Source: Streptococcus mitis
GTDB taxonomy: Bacteria > Bacillota > Bacilli > Lactobacillales > Streptococcaceae
Direction of reading: 5' to 3'
Assembly: GCF_009496155.1 (NCBI RefSeq)
Contig: NZ_WIJP01000012.1
Location: 10,282-74,281 of the forward strand
Length of the DNA: 64,000 nucleotides
Shown here: in pieces, positions 19,754 to 27,975 of the stretch
Numbering within the stretch: the first letter of the stretch is position 1
Layout of the letters: each line of letters begins with the position of its first letter
Notes under the pieces: model-generated
The model's database searches: none
Told to the model about the DNA's origin: nothing
What the model saw: only the letters and a program-made list of their open reading frames with translations
Made by a program: the position numbers and the translations under genes

Positions 19754-20906
19754 ATTTGTAAAGTTCTTTTTCAACTTCCATCCATCCTTTCACTCCAACG
19801 TGCATCACGTCAAATAAAAAGTAATCCTCATACTCTTTATTTCCATAGTTTAATACAGTAACACCATGGCTCTTGGCAATATTTTCTATTTTTTTATAAG
19901 TTTTTTCCCGCATCTCTCGTGAAACACCTGTGTAATCATTCCACTTACCATTTACTGGGAGTATAATAACTTCAACTTCAATTCCCAATTCCTTAGCAAC
20001 TGTCAAGAAAAGTTCCATGTCTGAATACTCGGGTGACTCCAGATAGCTCAAATCTTTGTTAGAATCTTTCAACGAAGTATAGCGATCTTTTAGGTAGGTA
20101 TTGTAGTAGTTATTATCAACAGCATAATCATTATTATCTGTTTTCTTTTTAACCTCTTCTACAAACTGATTCGTCATTTTCTCCCAATCATAGTCTGGGG
20201 TTTTGTCTCCTAGTGAAGGATAATCTGATTTGGCATAATTTTCATAAAATTTTAGTTTAAGCTTAAAGGAATAAAGCGCGTTATCTAACTCCAATAGTTT
20301 TTTATCAACAATGGTTCCTTTTCCATCTATGAAATAACTTTTATATTTTTTATAGATGTCATTTTGTTGCTTGTTCCCTTTAGTTATTTCAATAATTCTA
20401 TCAATAAGTTTTTCCTTGGTATCTTTACTAATTTTCTTATTAGAGAGTGTCTGAAAAATATGTTCCTGAGAAGCCTTGTTCAAAAAGGCATCTTGATGAG
20501 TCCCATCTTTTTCAAACCACTGAACCGACTCTATTATAGCCACTTTTCGCTTACTCATAGCTCCTTCAATCGAACCCAAGGTCGTAGCTTGAATAATATT
20601 TTGAGAATAACTGGTTCCTATCTGCATGATATTAAAATCGTTGTAGTTAAACATTTTATTGGGATGATAGTCTTCATTTCTAGTCGCAACCAACTCCGAA
20701 GAACCCAATAAAACAAGTGTATGGGGAGTGATATTGCTTGTTAGAATGTCTCTACTTTTATACTTTTCATACGAAGTGCTATAGCGAATACTGTTATCCT
20801 TGACTTTATAATAATCGTCAATCTTCTTGACATATGTTACATTTAAAAGGGCAAGCGTCGCAATTACGAGCACAAGCGATAGCAAAAATGCTTTTAGTTT
20901 AATCAT
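19734..20906 (-). CDS. DltD-like SGNH-type acyl transfer protein
   Basis: A 390-residue protein with one N-terminal membrane anchor. The same motif order as DltD is present: VLLGSSELVATRNEDYHP with the candidate nucleophile Ser, a middle NNYYNTYLKDRY segment, and a C-terminal FDVMHVGVKGW Asp/His pair. It differs widely from the DltD at 14826-16094 in the remaining sequence. It follows a second MBOAT gene and precedes a DltX-like peptide, so it probably completes an extracellular O-acylation step on a cell-envelope polymer. The substrate is unknown. Confidence 0.8.
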   Translation of the reverse strand: MIKLKAFLLSLVLVIATLALLNVTYVKKIDDYYKVKDNSIRYSTSYEKYKSRDILTSNITPHTLVLLGSSELVATRNEDYHPNKMFNYNDFNIMQIGTSYSQNIIQATTLGSIEGAMSKRKVAIIESVQWFEKDGTHQDAFLNKASQEHIFQTLSNKKISKDTKEKLIDRIIEITKGNKQQNDIYKKYKSYFIDGKGTIVDKKLLELDNALYSFKLKLKFYENYAKSDYPSLGDKTPDYDWEKMTNQFVEEVKKKTDNNDYAVDNNYYNTYLKDRYTSLKDSNKDLSYLESPEYSDMELFLTVAKELGIEVEVIILPVNGKWNDYTGVSREMREKTYKKIENIAKSHGVTVLNYGNKEYEDYFLFDVMHVGVKGWMEVEKELYKFANETD

Positions 20907-20953
20907 CTCGTTTTATCCTATCCCTTCGATTCTTCCGATTTCTTTTCAATTTC

Positions 20954-22108
20954 TTATCTCTTTAAAATCGTAAGTAAGATTTTATAGGGTTCACCTGAAA
21001 AGATAAAGAAACCAATCATAACCAAATTCATGGTCACAAACCAACTTAGTAGTTTATACCAATTTTTGTTTTTATTTTTCTTATAAAAAGTGCTTTTCTT
21101 TTGATATACTTCAAATCCAGCCATCAAAACCCCATGGTAAAAGCCATAAACAATGTAGCTAGCACTAAGACCGTGCCAAAAGCCCATGACCAACATATTG
21201 ACCATATAGGCATAGGTTGCATTGTGTAGTCTATTTTTAAACCATTTTTTTCTGATAACCTGCATCAAGACTCTTGAAAATACGAAATCTCTCAACCAGG
21301 TTGACAAGGTGATATGCCATCTAGTCCAGAAATCCTTGATATCAACACTCAAGAAAGGTTTGTTAAAGTTCATCGGTGTCTGAATACCTAGAATATTACT
21401 ACTTCCAACGGCCATTAGACTATAACCTGCAAAGTCGAAGAACAGATACAAGGTATAGAGGTACATATACTTGATTGAATAGACAACTGTGCTAGTATTA
21501 TTTAGAGCGAGTAACATCTGGTAAACATAGGTTGATAAAACAATCTTGTAAAGAAGGCCTAGAACGATACGATAAACACCGTCCCCTGCTAACTCTAGAT
21601 ACTCTTTTCGAGGCATGACCTCATTTATCTCTGTTAAAAATCTCCTACTCCGATCAATCGGGCCAGCACTAACTGTTGGGAAAAAGAGTAGAAACTGAAG
21701 ATAATCTTTTATATTGATTTTTTCTTTAATCAAACCATCCGATATTTCCAGCATGATTTGTATTGTTTTAAAGGACATATAAGAAATCCCAATAAAAGCC
21801 AACAGATGCAGAGAAGTCAAGGCAAAGACTTTATTAATCACCAAAGGCAGAATGGAAAGAAAAACAAGAGGTTTCAACCGCTTTGCTTCCATCCTTTGTG
21901 CTAGAAAAACTATCAAATATTGGTAAACGACAAAGGCGAGTAAATAGACAATCATCGCTCTACTCTTGCCATAAATAGCTCCTGTAAATAAGAGGGAGAG
22001 AACCAAAATATAGTAGTCCTTACGTTTTTCAAAAAAGTTTACCACAAAACCAATCAGTAAAACTACAAACAAGAGAAGGAAGAATTCATTCCCCTCGAAA
22101 TAATTCAT
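20954..22108 (-). CDS. Second DltB-like MBOAT acyltransferase
   Basis: The 384-residue product starts at MNYFEGNEFF, ten bases after AAAGGAG; an in-frame TTG slightly upstream is too close to that site. It has many membrane helices and the MBOAT motif MGFWHGLSASYIVYG with the catalytic His. It also has IKDFWTRWHITLSTWLRDFVF, parallel to the DltB motif. No adenylating enzyme or carrier gene accompanies it. It either uses D-Ala-DltC from the adjacent dlt operon or moves another acyl group, such as acetyl. It is a paralogue of DltB rather than a recent duplicate. Confidence 0.82.
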   Translation of the reverse strand: MNYFEGNEFFLLLFVVLLIGFVVNFFEKRKDYYILVLSLLFTGAIYGKSRAMIVYLLAFVVYQYLIVFLAQRMEAKRLKPLVFLSILPLVINKVFALTSLHLLAFIGISYMSFKTIQIMLEISDGLIKEKINIKDYLQFLLFFPTVSAGPIDRSRRFLTEINEVMPRKEYLELAGDGVYRIVLGLLYKIVLSTYVYQMLLALNNTSTVVYSIKYMYLYTLYLFFDFAGYSLMAVGSSNILGIQTPMNFNKPFLSVDIKDFWTRWHITLSTWLRDFVFSRVLMQVIRKKWFKNRLHNATYAYMVNMLVMGFWHGLSASYIVYGFYHGVLMAGFEVYQKKSTFYKKNKNKNWYKLLSWFVTMNLVMIGFFIFSGEPYKILLTILKR

Positions 22109-22329
22109 ACCAGCCAAACTCCTTTTTTCTTTTTATCATCTCCTGATTTATCTTTTTAGGATTAGCTCCTATCATATCACCAAGGATAGTTAACTCCATT
22201 CATTATACCATAATTTAAAAACTATAAATACTTCTATTTTCTAATTTTTTAAAATAAAAAATCCAACTGACTCTTAGTACTGAATCCCAATAATGAGACA
22301 AAATTATTCACACCATAAATAAAATTCAA

Positions 22330-22931
22330 GAACAAAAAATTGATGAAGGAACCAGTGAAGAATTCTGCCTTTCTAGCTGTAAGGCTTCGTCCCCTTCCTA
22401 TAATTCTTTTAACTTTTTTAGGTAAGCTACCTCAGTACGTAAGTATTCATTCTCCTACTGAAGTCGTTCTAATTCTGTCATTTCTTCCCAAGTTTTCTTT
22501 CGTTTACACCCCATTTCAGTCGGTCTCTCTCTTGTTTTCTCAACAATAGCATACCCGTTTTTCTTGTATTGTGATAGCCAATTTAAGAGCAAGCTACTGC
22601 TTGGAAGTGCATAATCTAGAGGCACACTTCTTTGTGAACAATCTTCCAGCAGAACTTTCTCAACCATTTCTTGTTTTAATTCTGGAGAATAATAGCGATT
22701 CTGCCCTTTCTTGACAATTTCAATCCTATAACGATCACTCAAACTAAACATGTACGTTAGTTTAGAAATACCTACTCCAAATATAGTGGAAAGTTGCTTT
22801 AAGCTAATTCCTTGTTTTCTTAGTTCATAGATTTGAACTTTATCTTTATACCTCAATTTTATAATAAAACGCACAATATCAAGTTTTTTCAACACCTGAT
22901 ACTATGCGATTTTCTGATTTTTAAAGACTTC
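22330..22931 (-). pseudogene. Decayed IS3-family (IS150-like) element
   Basis: On the minus strand an IS150-type orfA-like frame (22455-22895) contains the helix-turn-helix segments [19 protein letters not shown] and [17 protein letters not shown]. It breaks at a stop after ELERLQ. The reading resumes as ENEYLRTEVAYLKKL, then stops again. The native ATG appears changed and orfB is missing. The upstream end (22890-22931) carries the repeat CACCTGATACTATGCG...TCTGATTTTTAAAGAC, found also at 10712 and 27841. The 22118-22330 stretch beyond it shows nothing recognisable. Confidence 0.75.
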
Positions 22932-22943
22932 TTACCTGGTTTC

Positions 22944-24122
22944 TCATTTAAAATAGTCTCGTCTGATATAAATTAAAATAGCTTCTATCATCAGACAAAT
23001 GGCTGATAACCAAAAACTTATGCTAATACCAAAACTCTCAGTAATATAGCTCATTAGCAAAACAAATACTGAAAATGATAGTGTCGAAATCACTTCAAGA
23101 ACGGAATAGACATTAACCAAATGATTTTCCTCTACTGTTTCCTGAAGAAATACACTTTCAGGAACTTCCTTTAGCTGCGATAACATACCAACTAAAGCTG
23201 AAAATACTAAAAACATCTGTGCGTTTGGAAAATATAGAATAGTCAGTGTCACTATTGCCATGGCTACAAGAGGAAAAAGAATACTTTCCCATTTAGCAGC
23301 GAGGAACTTTTCAGATAGCCTAAATGCAATTAAGCCACTAATTATAATACCAATAGAGTATGCTGTATTAGAATATCCCCAGTAACTTTCCGTTTTATTT
23401 AATAACTCAGTTACAAAGACAAGTATGATAGAAGAAACCCAAATCGTATTTGAGAAAATTTCCAATAAATTTGCTGATACAAAAAGTCTTAATCTAGGAT
23501 CTCTAGCAACTAACTTCCAACCTTTGAGCAAAATTTCAAGATTAGTTTCTGACTCTAGCACCTCCACTTCAGCGTTAGGAAGAAATAACATCAGAAAGCT
23601 AGAAATGATATACAAGATTAAAATGATAAACGTGGTAGGTAACAGACCAATTGTTGCAAATAAGAGTCCACCTAATCCCCAACCCACCAATTGAACAGCT
23701 TCACCACTCATTGATAAGGCTGAATTAGCCTTACCCAAATCGGTCGCATAGCGTGGCACAATAGCATAGGAAACGGGTGCTGCAAAACCATCTAATATGG
23801 AAATTACAACAACAAATAGATAGGTTACCAGAGGCGCTACTGATTGCATTACGGTAAACATTCCTACCAGTATCGCCAATAATATAGTCTTTCCAAATTG
23901 GGATAAAGATAAAACCCTATTTAGCGCTATTCTTTTAGTAACTAAAGGAACTAAAAGACTCGCAACAAAAGAGGATATCCCTATTAAAATGGGAACTAGT
24001 GATGTGGCAATTACTGATTTTGAAATAATGTATATGTTCGCAATGATTGTTACTCTAAAGAAAATATCTGCTAAATTTGCAAACAATTGAGAGACTAACA
24101 ACTTGACAAATGAATTAGACAT
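22944..24122 (-). CDS. MFS transporter (MacB/Mef-like efflux type)
   Basis: A 392-residue protein with about twelve hydrophobic segments, starting MSNSFVKLLVSQLFANLADIFFR. The N-terminal shape, the internal loop with charged residues and a second half starting near residue 200 fit the major facilitator superfamily (macrolide-efflux-like group). It lies seven bases after another MFS gene, behind the radical SAM gene. It probably belongs to the same RiPP operon as exporter or immunity protein. The substrate is inferred from context only. Confidence 0.75.
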   Translation of the reverse strand: MSNSFVKLLVSQLFANLADIFFRVTIIANIYIISKSVIATSLVPILIGISSFVASLLVPLVTKRIALNRVLSLSQFGKTILLAILVGMFTVMQSVAPLVTYLFVVVISILDGFAAPVSYAIVPRYATDLGKANSALSMSGEAVQLVGWGLGGLLFATIGLLPTTFIILILYIISSFLMLFLPNAEVEVLESETNLEILLKGWKLVARDPRLRLFVSANLLEIFSNTIWVSSIILVFVTELLNKTESYWGYSNTAYSIGIIISGLIAFRLSEKFLAAKWESILFPLVAMAIVTLTILYFPNAQMFLVFSALVGMLSQLKEVPESVFLQETVEENHLVNVYSVLEVISTLSFSVFVLLMSYITESFGISISFWLSAICLMIEAILIYIRRDYFK

Positions 24123-24129
24123 GTACTTT

Positions 24130-25221
24130 TTAAAATCTTTCCCCTCTGTTTAAAAATAAATAAAATCCTAAGCAAAAAAGAGCCTGAATTCCAAATATTA
24201 AATAATTACTTTTTATACTAAAGTTATCTGCAAAAGCACCGGCCAGAAAATCTGCTACCATAAAACTTATTGAAATAAATAAATTATATGCCGACCACAA
24301 TACTGCTCTATTTTTCTCTATCGACATATTAAATTTAGAATAAAAATGGTTGTTATAACTGGAATTGAGAATACGCATTAATAGAAAAGTTATAATTTGG
24401 ATGAATAAATTGGTTTGAAAAAACATAAAAATAGCTAGTATTGGTATCATTAAACTTATTTCAAACTTAATTTTTAGATAACTCCCCAAAGCCATAGATA
24501 TATTAAACATAAATAGTACGATACCCAACATATCTAATGAGAGTCCCTGTTCATTTAAAAATATACCTGCATAAGAGTTGCTAATCATAATTAGAGTTGA
24601 GAATGCTACTCCTAACAATATTAAGTTCCACGGAATATCTTTAACATTATCGATGCTGAATATTTTTTGATTATTATTCAGTGTATTTCTGATTTCAGGT
24701 AATCCTATTAAATTTAATTGACTTAAAACCACAAATACAATGGAAATAATAATCGGATAACTATAATTCCTATTCAATAAATATGGAGATATAATTGTAA
24801 TAATAGCAATAAAAACATATTTTACTGTATTGAGATATTTCAAAAATGATTTATATACTACCTCGTCATCAATTATTTCAAAATTATAAGCATTAAGAAC
24901 TCCTGAAGATAATGATTCCGACAATCCAAAAGATATTGTTGAAATATATATTATATTTGATTTTCCAAACAGTAAACAAGATAGCGCTAAAATTAATAGG
25001 AAATTTGATGTAACCAAAATTTTCTTGTAACCAAACTTACTTGAAATAACGCTTAATGGAATATCAAAAACTGCGCCACATAACTCGGTAATAACTGATA
25101 AACTAGCTATTTCTGTGAAAGAGAAACCTAGATACTTTAAAAGTAACATTGTTACAAAGTAATACGGTAATCCAGACAGAAATATATTCATCACATATAA
25201 ATTAAAAATCCGTTTACTCAT
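24130..25221 (-). CDS. MFS-type exporter next to the radical SAM gene (StrC-like position)
   Basis: A 363-residue polytopic protein that starts MSKRIFNLYVMNIF at an ATG overlapping the stop of the radical SAM gene (ATGA). About eleven to twelve hydrophobic segments are visible, with an MFS-like loop (SSKFGYKKILVTSNF) between helices 2 and 3. Translational coupling to the maturase suggests that it exports, or is needed to process, the modified peptide. It is very AT-rich compared with the core genes around it. Confidence 0.75.
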   Translation of the reverse strand: MSKRIFNLYVMNIFLSGLPYYFVTMLLLKYLGFSFTEIASLSVITELCGAVFDIPLSVISSKFGYKKILVTSNFLLILALSCLLFGKSNIIYISTISFGLSESLSSGVLNAYNFEIIDDEVVYKSFLKYLNTVKYVFIAIITIISPYLLNRNYSYPIIISIVFVVLSQLNLIGLPEIRNTLNNNQKIFSIDNVKDIPWNLILLGVAFSTLIMISNSYAGIFLNEQGLSLDMLGIVLFMFNISMALGSYLKIKFEISLMIPILAIFMFFQTNLFIQIITFLLMRILNSSYNNHFYSKFNMSIEKNRAVLWSAYNLFISISFMVADFLAGAFADNFSIKSNYLIFGIQALFCLGFYLFLNRGERF

Positions 25222-26537
25222 AATTTGCAAACTGAGTCTCTAAAATATTCTGGACTCTTCTCCTTAATCAAGTTAACATAACAGCCGCCTTCGCAAATTT
25301 TTACTAAGCCACAAGATAAACATTTAGAATTCTTCGTTCTAAAAGAACGAATTTCTCCATACAACCAGTCATCATACCAAATATCTAACAAATTTTTTTC
25401 AAAAGCATTTTGCTTGGTTCGATTAATTCCTAAAAAGGCAATACAAGGCATGATATCTCCATTAGACATTATTTCCATTTTAGTATACTTCGCACGACAT
25501 CCATAATACATTTCATCAAACTCTGAAAATTCAATCGAATTATTTATTAATTCCGGATAGGCGGTGTAAAGATGACACCCCTCAGTAGCAAAATTTAACT
25601 TAGCTTCTCGTTGAGTTATATAATCTGTAACATACTTATTCAGTCTTCTCAAATCAGCTAAATCGTATTTTTTCTTTATTTTAGTATATCCTGTTACCTC
25701 AGAATAATTAGCTATTGAAAACCTATCTATTTTATTCTCTATACAAAAATCAACTAATTCTATAATTTGTTCATAGCTTTGCTTTGTATACACTGCATTA
25801 ATTCTACATTTTTTTCCAACAGCTTTAAAATATTTCGCTAATTTTATCTGTCTATCAGGTCTTACCCCCATCAATTCAAAATTTAATTCAGGATTTAAAG
25901 TCTGCAAAGATAAAACTGGTGTAATATAGTTAGAATTAGTCAGAATATCTACTGTGCTTTTCTTTATTAACTGGGCATTGGTCGTTATAGTAGTCTTCAA
26001 CTTTAGTTTTTCACAAGCTATCAATAAATTATCAATATCAAAATATCTAGTCGGCTCTCCACCTAAAATTGAAATACTAAGCACTCCATTATCTTTTGCC
26101 TGACGCAAAATTCGCTCCCAATCTTTAGCAGGTTTGGAATTTCTATCTTCTCGATTTGCTAAAAAACAAAAACCACATTTTAAATCACAGTACATACTAG
26201 GATATATTACTAATTCGAGTGGAAAACTCAGTATATTATGCTTTTTTAATTTTGCTACATGCTTCCTCGCATTTTTTAAAGTTTCGGCAGGATCTTTCAA
26301 TGATCCCTCAATATTTTTATCAGAATAGATATCTAATGATAATGCTCGCTTTAATTTTCCTGCTTCTATATCTTTCTTAAAAAAAGAAACAGCAATTTCG
26401 AAACCATGGGTTTGAACTAGATATAGAAAAAAAGCCTCAGTCTCATCTAATTCAACTCGATCAAAATTTGTTTTATTTATTAAAATTCCACCAAACTTCT
26501 CTAGTCTAAATAAAATATCTTCTGAAATTCTTCTCAT
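25218..26537 (-). CDS. Radical SAM/SPASM peptide maturase (StrB-like)
   Basis: The 439-residue protein has the radical SAM cluster motif YCDLKCGFCF (CxxxCxxC, Cys117-Cys121-Cys124) and a SAM-binding GGEPTRY. A C-terminal SPASM region has Cys in MPCIAF, KCLSCGLVKICEGGC and SVCKL, for extra iron-sulfur clusters. The N-terminal 100 residues could form a peptide-recognition domain. It sits downstream of a precursor with the KGDGW core, as StrB does in the streptide cluster of S. thermophilus. StrB joins the beta-carbon of Lys to the Trp ring. I infer the same chemistry here. Confidence 0.85.
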   Translation of the reverse strand: MRRISEDILFRLEKFGGILINKTNFDRVELDETEAFFLYLVQTHGFEIAVSFFKKDIEAGKLKRALSLDIYSDKNIEGSLKDPAETLKNARKHVAKLKKHNILSFPLELVIYPSMYCDLKCGFCFLANREDRNSKPAKDWERILRQAKDNGVLSISILGGEPTRYFDIDNLLIACEKLKLKTTITTNAQLIKKSTVDILTNSNYITPVLSLQTLNPELNFELMGVRPDRQIKLAKYFKAVGKKCRINAVYTKQSYEQIIELVDFCIENKIDRFSIANYSEVTGYTKIKKKYDLADLRRLNKYVTDYITQREAKLNFATEGCHLYTAYPELINNSIEFSEFDEMYYGCRAKYTKMEIMSNGDIMPCIAFLGINRTKQNAFEKNLLDIWYDDWLYGEIRSFRTKNSKCLSCGLVKICEGGCYVNLIKEKSPEYFRDSVCKL

Positions 26538-26552
26538 CTTGAATACCTTTCT

Positions 26553-26583
26553 AAAAAAGCAGAGGGAAAAGTAACCTCTGCTT
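26553..26583 (-). terminator. Hairpin between the precursor gene and the maturase gene
   Basis: On the minus strand AGCAGAGG, a short loop and CCTCTGCTTTTTT form a terminator-like stem between strA and the radical SAM gene. Partial read-through would give more precursor peptide than enzyme, a common arrangement in RiPP operons. Confidence 0.7.
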
Positions 26584-26606
26584 ATCCTATGAGATAAATT
26601 ACTTTA

Positions 26607-26672
26607 TCACTTCCAACCGTCGCCTTTTGCCATAGAACTAGACTCAAGGACTTTTTCAAGTTCTTTAGACAT
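26607..26672 (-). CDS. Streptide-type RiPP precursor peptide (StrA-like, short form)
   Basis: A 21-residue peptide behind AAAGGAGTT. The leader part is MSKELEKVLESSS and the remainder is MAKGDGWK. From memory, the S. thermophilus streptide precursor StrA begins with the same residues and its mature product is AKGDGWKVM, with a Lys-to-Trp crosslink. Here the Lys and Trp of KGDGW are present but the frame ends directly after the next Lys. Adding one A (tggaaagtgataaag) would continue as WKVIK before a stop, so the short end may come from a one-base loss. It is followed by a hairpin and the radical SAM gene. Confidence 0.85.
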   Translation of the reverse strand: MSKELEKVLESSSMAKGDGWK

Positions 26673-26703
26673 AATTGTAACTCCTTTCAAATAGGATACT
26701 GTA

Positions 26704-26709
26704 ATTATA
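26704..26709 (-). promoter_or_regulatory. -10 element of the strA promoter
   Basis: TATAAT on the minus strand, about 32 bases before the precursor start codon. No good -35 hexamer lies at 16-18 bases. This is usual for promoters that need an Rgg activator with its SHP pheromone. I could not identify the Rgg-binding palindrome with certainty. Confidence 0.45.
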
Positions 26710-26752
26710 TTCTTTTTCATCACTTACAATAAAACATTCCCATATCTGCACA

Positions 26753-27616
26753 CTACCCTTTATCTGCTAAAATTTTTTCTAAGTGCCTTTCATAATTCTT
26801 TGCCAAATGGTTACTTCCCGCTAATTTCATTGCTCCAATACACTTCCTCATTTCAATAATTGCTTTGCAATCCGTCTCTGTTTTGTAGCGATAAAGATGT
26901 TGTGCATACTGAAACACCAACCGTTCATAAATTTCTATCTCGGTGAAAAAGCATTGGTTTAGTCGTTTTTCAAAATACAAAGCATCAAGAAATTTTCCTC
27001 TTTCAATACATGTGATATATCCGTTCAATAGCATAGATGAAATCAGTCGTCTATTATTAGGAATTTCTTTATAAAAATCAGAACGTCTAGACATCTCTCT
27101 AGCCAAAACCATGAAGACATCGTGTTTTAGGACATCTAAAGTATTTGAAAAAATCAATAATTCATAGTATCCCCAATATTCAACACTAAAGAGATAGTCA
27201 GTGAGATAAGATAAATCATCACCAGAATAATAAGCTTCTCCCGATAAATCTTGTAAACGAATTTTTAATAAAATAATGTTAAGCTTATGAAATTTCTTTT
27301 GTTTAGAATCTGACTCCATCTGAGAATAAAGTAGTTTTTTCAACCCATCAACATCATGATTTGATACAAAATGCCTAACCTTTGATAAGAGTTCGTTCAG
27401 TTCATCACGATGAAAATCATGAACAGCATACATAAATTCATCAATAGGCATGTTAATTTCATCCAAAATAGCCATAAATTTTGAAATGGTTAAATCAGTC
27501 TCTCCCTTTTCAAAACGTGAGAGCTGTGATGTTGATATACCAGCTTTTTCGACATCTTTCAAGCGAAAACCTCTAGATTCTCGAAACTTTTTAAAAATTT
27601 CTCCAAATTTTTTCAT
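26753..27616 (-). CDS. Rgg-family transcriptional regulator
   Basis: A 287-residue protein. The N-terminal XRE helix-turn-helix (GFRLKDVEKAGISTSQLSRFEKGETDLT, residues about 17-45) is followed by an all-helical C-terminal region as in Rgg/GadR/MutR regulators (YRIETDCKAIIEM near the end). Rgg proteins bind SHP peptides imported by the oligopeptide permease. A SHP-like remnant is encoded divergently 90 bases upstream and a streptide-type precursor lies 80 bases downstream. It therefore very probably controls this RiPP locus, as Rgg1358 does in S. thermophilus. Confidence 0.88.
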   Translation of the reverse strand: MKKFGEIFKKFRESRGFRLKDVEKAGISTSQLSRFEKGETDLTISKFMAILDEINMPIDEFMYAVHDFHRDELNELLSKVRHFVSNHDVDGLKKLLYSQMESDSKQKKFHKLNIILLKIRLQDLSGEAYYSGDDLSYLTDYLFSVEYWGYYELLIFSNTLDVLKHDVFMVLAREMSRRSDFYKEIPNNRRLISSMLLNGYITCIERGKFLDALYFEKRLNQCFFTEIEIYERLVFQYAQHLYRYKTETDCKAIIEMRKCIGAMKLAGSNHLAKNYERHLEKILADKG

Positions 27617-27706
27617 AATTTCTCTCCAACAAGCATATATGGGAACAGTTTTTGATTTTTAATATTTTAGCATAAAATAGAAGAAAACAAAAGTGAGGTA
27701 TTTCAC

Positions 27707-27779
27707 ATGAAAAAAACAAAAATTATTGCCTTTATTATTCCTAATTTTGGGAGGAATTATGATTATCGTTGTTGGCTAG
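27707..27779 (+). pseudogene. shp pheromone gene, out of frame after a poly-A tract
   Basis: GAGGT precedes an ATG followed by seven A residues. Read directly, the frame gives a meaningless 28-residue peptide. With six A residues it would encode a 23-residue peptide starting MKKQKLLPLL and ending LGGIMIIVVG, a typical SHP pheromone precursor (compare the known end EGIIVIVVG). The gene is divergent from rgg, a common rgg/shp layout. The extra A may be a real mutation, a slippage switch, or a sequencing error in a homopolymer. Confidence 0.75.
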
Positions 27780-27840
27780 TACTAAGAAGTTAGTTAGTAG
27801 AATACTTACATCTTCAATCGAAAAAGAGACTGGGAAAAAG

Positions 27841-27900
27841 TCTTAAAAATCAGAAAAACGCATCATATCAGGTGTTGAAATTTGATATGATACGTTTTAT
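27841..27900. terminator. IS-end-derived hairpin, probable terminator between shp and glpF
   Basis: Positions 27857-27870 (AACGCATCATATCA) pair with 27883-27896 (one mismatch), with A and T runs outside. The left part repeats the IS end seen at 22890 and 10712 in inverse orientation. The hairpin could stop transcripts of glpF and of the shp side. The rest of the 27780-27975 gap holds nothing I recognise. Confidence 0.6.
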
Positions 27901-27975
27901 TATGAGAAGATTTACTTCATTTTTTGCTGAAATTGGGCTCTTGCCCAAGCCCTATCAACATAATTGTTTTCTAGA

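Noticed and set aside
27707..27793. Direct reading of the shp ATG as a 28-residue peptide
   Set aside because: The peptide is charged and lacks any pheromone-like end, whereas the neighbouring frame gives a perfect SHP tail. The frameshift reading is preferred.
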